A stretch of 64,000 nt of DNA from contig CM077116.1 in assembly GCA_039619475.1 (NCBI GenBank), forward strand, positions 375,019,794 to 375,083,793, given 5' to 3'. This DNA is from Icerya purchasi (taxonomy: Eukaryota > Arthropoda > Insecta > Hemiptera > Monophlebidae). The translations under genes were made by a program, and so were the position numbers. Under the pieces are notes generated by a model. It was not told the origin of the DNA. It did no database searches and worked only from the letters and a program-made list of their open reading frames with translations. Shown here piece by piece: positions 56,370 through 64,000 of the stretch (within the stretch, counting starts at the first letter, position 1; each line of letters opens with the position of its first letter).

Positions 56370-57515
56370 GGATATCTGTAAATTGTTCTAAGAAAGATGC
56401 TTCAGTTGTCTTCTCATCGATATAAAAATCCTCAACAGTTGTATTCGATTCAACATTTGAGCAAGACTGGCCTCAACAATTGATGCATACTGATGAACAA
56501 AATAATCCGAATTTTTTACAGCCACAGTTTGCACTACAACACTTTTTGCAATTGTAAAAGATAATGTTAAGAAGTTTTTCCGTAGCAGGTGGGAGAAAGT
56601 TTGGATTGGTTCCAAAGTATTATCTATTAATTTCTAACCCCAGTTTTCTGAATCCAGTTGATTGCCTAGCCACACTTGAACTTGACAGTATACCCGATGA
56701 TATAACTGTCGATAAGCAGATGCAGATGTCGGAGGAAGACAAGATAATTGTACTCTTGTATTATTCCGCGTATTTTTTACGAAATTTAATTATCTATACT
56801 TGTCTGTACAATTAATTTGTTTTGGAGCTCCATATGTAGCAAGAAGAAATTAAATTCCATTTGTGAAGATGTCTTGTGGAGCAGGGTCAATATCTTCAAA
56901 AACTTTTGCGCAATCAATAAAATCCTGTTTTTCAAACAATTTTAATATTGTTGTTTTTGAATATTGCTGATGTAGTGTCGCAGCCAGTTATTGCATGTAA
57001 AAATAAGATATGATTTTGATATTTTGCATAAGCAGATAAACTTTTGATGAATATATTTTTGTTTGTTGTTGACCCTTCCCAGGTTTCCAAAAGTAGATAA
57101 TTTTATCAATAGGAGTTCGTGCAATCACTAGTATTAATAAATTAACATCTTCTCCAACAACGATAGTTGTATTTGTTACATTGACCTGTTCTATTGCTGT
57201 TTCAATTATGAGGGCATTAGCGTCATTATCAGCTTGTTTCACTAAAATTTTCGCAATTGTAAATTTTTCACATAACATAGAAATGAAGCGGAACTTGTTG
57301 TGAGTATTTGCAAGAAATCGTTGTTGGTTTTTGTTCGAACTGTCATAAATTGACCAAAAACGACATCAGAAGATGAAGATGTTTTTGTAGTTCGACGACG
57401 TTGTTCTGCAGCTTTAATAATTTTTTTATAATCAATATAGCCATCAAATACTATAGTTACTCTATGATCAAAATGTCTACGTACATATTGAACGTATTTA
57501 TCATTTTCTCCAAAT
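56275..57515 (-). pseudogene. XPG/PIN-like nuclease with Cys-rich C-terminus (decayed transposon protein)
   Basis: The minus strand reads, through several shifts: NDKYVQYVRRHFDHRVTIVF DGY (first acidic site), RFISMLCEKFTIAKILVKQA followed by DNDANALI (acidic QADNDA), IVVGEDVNLLILVIARTPID (GED..LL site), AITGCDTTSAIF, then LFEKQDFIDCAKVFEDI. After a GNQLDSENWG segment comes IFYNCKKCCSANCGCKKFGL then FCSSVCINC.GQSC, a dense Cys zinc knuckle, and a Glu-rich tail encoded by a (CTT)n microsatellite at 56329-56365. VFDGY, QADxDA and GEDxxLL fit an XPG/FEN-type PIN fold. XPG nuclease plus a Cys8-type finger is the reported content of Academ transposons, so that is my best call. The N-terminus is cut by the inverted repeat. 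Confidence 0.6.
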
Positions 57516-58010
57516 CAACAATAACTCGGCTTACTTTAATCGTTTACAATAGTAACATTTTTTAATTAATAGAATATTATTTGATAAAATTGAATCACAA
57601 TAGATCGTGAAATTTGTATACCGGAGAAACCACGTTAAAAATATGCATTAAGTACACTACCTCACAGGTGGTGCGGAAATGTGTGCATATTATGTAGAAT
57701 ATGATTTTTTCAAATTTTATAATCGCCATTCCTCAGGAATGGTGATTCGTAGGAATAAAAGTATAAGAACAAATTTTGTAGATAATTGCATAATATACAA
57801 TTTTTATCTGATCCATTTTTATGATAACACTTACTGTTTCCCAGAAAAATGACTAATATTTTTGACCTTTGACCTTGAATAATTTTTTTAGCAGACATGG
57901 AATCGGTGGGGACTTTTGGTATTTTATTTGTAATAGTTTTCCGAAGATCTGTACCAATTTTCAGCTCTATGCGAATTAATGTAAATTGAAAGGTCTATTT
58001 TGAACGGACT
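57504..58010. repeat. Right long inverted repeat of the composite
   Basis: Counterpart of 55791-56272. It includes CCGGAGAAACCACGTTAA at 57618-57635, a left-end-oriented variant of the outer terminus. The arm is about 25 bases longer than the left one because of small insertions near 57690. Confidence 0.85.
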
Positions 58011-58189
58011 TACGAGTAGATAATTTCATAACGAATAATTATTATTTTTTAAAATCGATCAGTTATGCTGCACGGGGCAATTGAGAAGACGTCATTTTGA
58101 GAAAAACGCGTTTAAAAAAATCCGTGATAATAATGAAATATATAATAACGTGCTTACATTTCAATCAGCTCTATTCTATAGCAACCTTT

Positions 58190-58830
58190 TTTCTTCTTCT
58201 TCATAACCATCATTCAGCTCAACCATCTCCTCCTTTCCAGCTTTCCTCTTTTCCTTTCTCTTCAGAACACGCTATGTCTATTTTGTCATTTAACGCGCTG
58301 CTCGTTTATTTGTTAGCATTGGAAGCTCCGTGAGTAGTATCCCGAATTCATTAAAAACCAACAGTAAGGCACAATTTCTCTCGTTAAACAAGATGGCAGC
58401 TAAAAATGTTGCAACTTCCATAGGTTTCAATCTAAAATGCAAATACTTTGGAGCCAAACGCCAAATTTTTGAATTGAAACTTTCGTTTGCATTTTGTGTG
58501 TGGCCACCTAAACATCTTGTCAGCAAGTGTTCTCTCGACGGATCTTCAAATATAGGTAATAATTCTTTTTGCACGTCGGGGTGAAATGGAATAGCTTTCA
58601 GGCTCAGTTTCAAGAGTCTTCGCCTGCTGCCACCTGCGCCAGTTGTCAATATTGGGCGGTTCTCGTGTCGACCATTTTCGTCCGTAGATACCATGTGGTA
58701 GAATGTAGCCTAAATAATTTTCTTCGTGTCTTTAACGCTGTTAATATTTCTTCGAATTGCTAATCCATGGTGCGTGCTCAATTTTTTTATTAAAGTTCAG
58801 TTAGTCTTTTCTGCCGAGTTTTTTGAACTT
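58190..58830 (-). pseudogene. Mutator-like transposase, C-terminal part (decayed)
   Basis: Minus strand from about 58830: LTLIKKL, HHGLAIRRNINSVKDTKKII, ATFYHMVSTDENGRHENR, then (other frame) IDNWRRWQQAKTL. From 58570 it reads FHPDVQKELLPIFEDPSREH, LLTRCLGGHTQNANESFNSK, IWRLAPKYLHF and VATFLAAILFNERNCALLL, ending near NDKIDIACSEEKGKEE. The GxTQNxNESFN.xIW block with the preceding YHxxSTDENPxH segment is the end of the Mutator-like transposase domain seen in many invertebrate elements. The catalytic DDE residues would be upstream and are not recognisable. It lies in the same orientation just upstream of the nuclease ORF, which suggests a two-gene transposon. Confidence 0.7.
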
Positions 58831-59174
58831 CTTCACACTTAGAAATCGAGTTCCTATTCTTTTTTGGACATATACACTCGCTCTTGACAATTACTTGACT
58901 TGTTCGTCATAAGGATTAACATTGAGAAGAGTTGCATATAAATTTATCACCTTTAGGATGCGAAGACATGTTTTTTCATTAAATTTTGCTATAAGTGTCG
59001 ACAATAAGTAACGTGACACGACTTGTTTTACGCCCGCTGTTTGGTAACCGTGTGAAATTTATGTAGGGAGTATAGAGGAGGGAAATACGAACACAATCTT
59101 GCCGTGTTTTGATCTAATCAGTAGAACTTTTTTACGCATCTGTGAAACATGTTAATGAACGTTTCCAATCCAAC

Positions 59175-59375
59175 GAGTTTCGAGATACGTGCAATCGTCA
59201 AATTTCTGACAGCTGAAGAAGTTGCAAGTGCAGAAATTAATCGCTGACTGTGCATAGTATATGATGCAAATAGCGCTATGACCCAAAGTGGGTGAACGAA
59301 TGGATCACGGTGTTTGAAGAAGGAAAAACAAATACACATAATGATCAACTAAACAGCCGGCCGAGTATTGGAGTA
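59175..59375 (+). pseudogene. Mariner transposase N-terminal HTH fragment
   Basis: Plus strand: EIRAIVKFLTAEEVASAEIN R, a stop, LCIVYDANSAMTQSG, then (shifted) VNEWITVFEEGKTNTHNDQL and NSRPSIG. This is the HTH_48 domain of mariner (family form: EIRAVIRFL.A.......EIHRQL..VYG...MS...V..W...F..GRT..HDE.RSGRPS). No catalytic part, no terminal repeats. It belongs to another subfamily than the copy at 81-1006 and lies inside the TTAA-bounded composite. Confidence 0.8.
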
Positions 59376-59649
59376 CGTCCCGTTTCATTCATGTAGCATA
59401 TGAATGACTTCGAATTTCGCTTTGAAATTTCTTAAGCATACACCTTTGAATAGTTATGCAGACGATATATGCAATAAACAAAAAATCAAATTTTTGAAGT
59501 GTCTAATGTGGTTTCCCCCCTTAAGTTCAAGTGGATTCCAGCTGGCATCGAAATTACAGGGAACAATGTAGTAGACTCTTCAGCGAGAAAAATATCGAGA
59601 GACAAATCATCAATGAGTCGCGAATCTCTGGTGGAGATATCATGATTAT

Positions 59650-60300
59650 GATCTGTCCATGTGATGTATAAGATGTCGCCACTGATCTCTGTTTTTTGAA
59701 CTAGTCGAACACATTCTACGAAACTTTTTCCTACAGCTGTCCGGATCATGTCTGACCCTATCTGGTTGGAACGCGGCCACGTCTTCTGTTTCCTTCTATC
59801 AAGAATTCTCGTCTCAAATCCATTTGCTCCTATCACATGACTAAAGAGTATTTTACAGTATTCTTCTAATTACTTCCGACACGATAATCTTTTCGTTACG
59901 TCTATTTCTTGTAACACCGAGCTGTTTTTTCTTTTTTCCTTTCATGTTATTCATAACGTACATCTCCAACAGTACATTTCTAACGCATCTATCTTTCATA
60001 GATATCAGATTTACGTAGAGTCCATGTTTCTGCGCCGTATGGAAATACTGAGAACACCAGACTATTGACTAGTCTTATTTTTACTTTCTTTGATACCGCT
60101 GGATCAGCCCATATATACGTTTTAGCCGACACATAACACTTTTTCTTATGTTTGCTCTGTGTCTAATTTCCGCTTCAGATCCCCCTCGATTTTCTACTAT
60201 CGAACCTAGATATCTATACTGCTTCACAATTTCTACGCCGTTAACATCATGCAATTGCGGGCGATTGTCGTTTTTCCTGTCTATGAGAGACAAATATAGA
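59650..60300 (-). pseudogene. Degenerate non-LTR reverse transcriptase fragment
   Basis: Minus strand from 60293: GVEIVKQYRYLGSIVENRGG then SEAEIRHRANIRKSVMCRLK (YLG motif and following helix), KIRLVNSLVFSVFPYGAETW near 60080 (family form LVWSVLLYGAETW), then decayed text, and MIGANGFETRILDRRKQKTW, SNQIGSDMIRTAVGKSFVEC near 59830-59710. It ends near TDHNHD. The pattern is that of the RT C-terminus in RTE-like/Jockey-like invertebrate elements whose protein ends in ...GR..RW.D.I......S...C..LA. Several stops. It is much older than the element at 36.7-40.0 kb. Confidence 0.75.
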
Positions 60301-60631
60301 AAGTTAAAACGAATTGGAAGAAGTGTAACTTTGGATTAAAGATCTTAGATGGAATAACTTTTACGGATTAAAAGGAAAGCACAAAAAGAAAAAAAGATGT
60401 ATCCTACACAGTAAAATAGTAGGAACTCTGCACTTTGTAGTAGCTTTGGAAACTAAAATAGACAAAGACTAACAGGCTAAAGGATAACACACAAATAAAG
60501 TTCGCAATATTCTTTACTATTGAAAAAATTTCCGCTATCGGTAATTCAAATTATACAGCCTATAGCGAAACAATCGAGATAATTTTATTTATTTACTTAT
60601 TGGAAAGAATAAAATAAATTTATATGGCTAA

Positions 60632-61174
<543 letters not shown>

Positions 61175-63173
61175 CAAATCAAATCAAATCAAATATAGTT
61201 TATTATTATTATTATTATTATACAAATTTCCATCTATGCGCAGAAATTGCGCGAGCGATGGAGTAATATAAACAATAAAAATAACATTGAAAAATGAAAA
61301 GAAAAGAAAAATATAACTTTGAACAAATTAAAGTTCTACAGAAGAAAAAATAAAACAAAACTTTTCTATGCTTTTAACGCAAAATGGCAGTTAACGTAAG
61401 GGGAATAAACTATTAATACATTATGCTAGGTGTGTGTAATAAAGATTTAAAAAGAAATGTAGGTTTAAGTTGAAATGTACAATAAGATAAATTACAATAA
61501 ATAAAATAAATTGAAATAAAATAAAATAAAGTAAAGTCGACTGATTTATAACTGAACGGCAAAGGATTTAAGTGAAAAGCCGGGAAAAAGAAAGAAAAAG
61601 GAATAGATGTAGGAGAGTATAGGAATGATAGGAAAATCAAATAATGTAACTTAAATGGATGCATCAAATTATCATTTGTTGTCTGTGAGATCAGAAAAGT
61701 ACTCTAATAAACACTTCCGTCTTTTTTTGTAATTTTTTAAATCATTCTTAATGTGATGCGGCAAAAGGTTAAATATTAAGGGGGCCATATATAAAGCTTG
61801 GTTCCTTGAATGGAATTTCATTAGTTTGGGCATGATGGCCATTTCTTTTCCACAACTCCTTGTACTACCTTCTTTTATCAATAAGTTAAATTCATTATTG
61901 TATTTTAGCATAAATAGTAATAACTGTGTTTTGTATAATGTTTGAACATTTGGGAAAGTATGGTTAAATTGCCTGCATTTATTTTTATTAATAAGTCTCC
62001 CAATTTTATTATGCAAATAATTTATCTGTGTTGTAATATATTTGGCTGCATTACCCCAGTGCATCAGCCCATATATTAGCACAGGCTTATACAGGGAATT
62101 GTATAACTGATACATATGTTCCTCGCTGAAGTGCTCAGATAAGTAATAAAAAATATAATTTAGTTTTCTTAATTTAGCCGCAAGGAAATCTGTGTGCTTA
62201 TTCCATGTCAATTTGTAATCCAGCTTTATTCCTAAGTATTTTACCTCAAACACTCTTTCAATTTCAAAGTTATTATCTAAACAGATCTTATTGAAATCGC
62301 TCATGAAATGTGTTACATGGCTGTATATCATAAATTTTGTTTTTTTTAAGTTTACTACCAATCTGTTTGCCCTAAACCAATCTACTACAATTTTAATGTC
62401 TCTATAAGCTAGCTGTTGCAAAATGTGGGTATAACGTGAACTTAATACAATTACTGTATCATCCGCATATGTGAATATTTTTCCAGATATTTTTAGGTTA
62501 CATAATTCATTAATATAAATGAGAAACAGAATGGGACCCAATATGCTACCTTGGGGCACCCCAAACTGCTGTGTTGTGGTATTACTGTATACTCCATTAA
62601 TTTTAGTTATATATTTTCTGTTACTCAGATATGATTCGAACCAATTATGTATGAAGCCCCTAAATCCATACGAATACAATTTTGCCAAGAGGAGTTTGTG
62701 ATCTACTATATCAAATGCTTTTCTTAGATCAAAATATACAGCTAGACACGATTTACCGGTTTCAGTATGTTCAGTGATATAAGATATATGCTTAAATAAT
62801 GCAGTGTCAGTTCCTTTTCCCTCTAAAAATCCATACTGATTTATACTAAAGAACTCATTTCGGCATAAAAAGTTCATAATCCGCTTTTTAACACACTTTT
62901 CAAAAATCTTTGATATTGTGGGCAGTATACATATTGGTCTATAATTCATCATTTCGCATTTGTCCCCACCTTTATATACTGGAGTAATTGTACCTAATTT
63001 TAAAATACTAGGAAATGTACCACTTTTTCCACTTTTTATGGATTTATTGAAAAGGTATGTTAGAGGTTTGACAAAAAATTTTATATTTTCTTTTATTAAT
63101 ATTATTGATAACCCGTCCGAGCCAAACGAAGCTTTGCATGGGAAAGACATTATTACATTCTTTATTTCATCCT

Positions 63174-64000
<827 letters not shown>

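Larger units (their letters stand above)
55356..59524. mobile_element. TTAA-bounded composite DNA transposon (Academ-like or two-gene element)
   Basis: TTAA followed by GGGAGGAAACCACATTAG (55360-55377) at the left is mirrored by CTAATGTGGTTTCCCCCC (59503-59520) and TTAA at the right, 17 of 18 bases. Between them are two long internal inverted repeats (55791-56272 and 57504-58010), a decayed XPG/PIN-like nuclease ORF with a Cys-rich end, and a decayed Mutator-like transposase, both on the minus strand, plus a mariner fragment. Whether all of this is one element or a nest is not settled. Confidence 0.55.

Overview
The window is a gene-poor, strongly AT-rich stretch of animal nuclear DNA. The host is most likely an insect. 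Order cannot be fixed from the sequence, and Hemiptera is only a guess. The evidence is long introns with GT-AG splice sites, one recognisable metazoan housekeeping gene, and a dense, diverse and mostly broken set of transposable elements typical of arthropods: mariner, hAT, Helitron, Penelope, RTE-like, Jockey-like and CR1-group elements. No bacterial operon, CRISPR array, rRNA or convincing tRNA was seen.

Positions 1-23.4 kb are the minus-strand 5' half of a DPP8/9-type dipeptidyl peptidase gene. Five coding exons (22943-23437, 21980-22115, 6431-6571, 4797-4902, 2445-2621) join in a consistent reading phase and cover the N-terminal region and the first part of the beta-propeller, including the Glu-Glu pair that binds the substrate N-terminus. 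The catalytic hydrolase domain must lie beyond position 1. Intron 3 is about 15.4 kb. It holds Helitron ends, a Tc1/mariner relic, a MITE-like inverted repeat and AT microsatellites. A deleted mariner (81-1006) lies in the last intron of the window.

Positions 23.4-35.6 kb hold a 5'-truncated Jockey-type retrotransposon, a very young head-to-head inverted pair of Penelope-like elements with GIY-YIG endonuclease and hammerhead-like 3' motifs, a hAT element nested in another hAT element with a perfect 8-bp target duplication, and another hAT relic. Positions 35.6-40.8 kb are a nest: a decayed Helitron contains a short Penelope-like palindrome, which is itself split by a nearly full-length RTE-like element with an 11-bp target duplication.

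Positions 40.8-55 kb carry a piggyBac-like TTAA MITE, two copies of one hAT family, a second Penelope-like palindrome with two hammerhead-like cores, a Jockey RNase H fragment, two large non-coding palindromes and a non-LTR 3' tail. Positions 55.36-59.52 kb are a TTAA-bounded composite with about 480-500 bp internal inverted repeats around a decayed XPG/PIN-like nuclease plus Cys-rich protein, next to a decayed Mutator-like transposase. I read this as an Academ-like or two-gene DNA transposon, and it is the least familiar unit in the window. The last 4 kb hold a degenerate non-LTR fragment, a 543-bp (TAA)n array, a CR1-group retrotransposon whose 3' tail merges into that array, and a second (TAA)n array that cuts off its 5' end.
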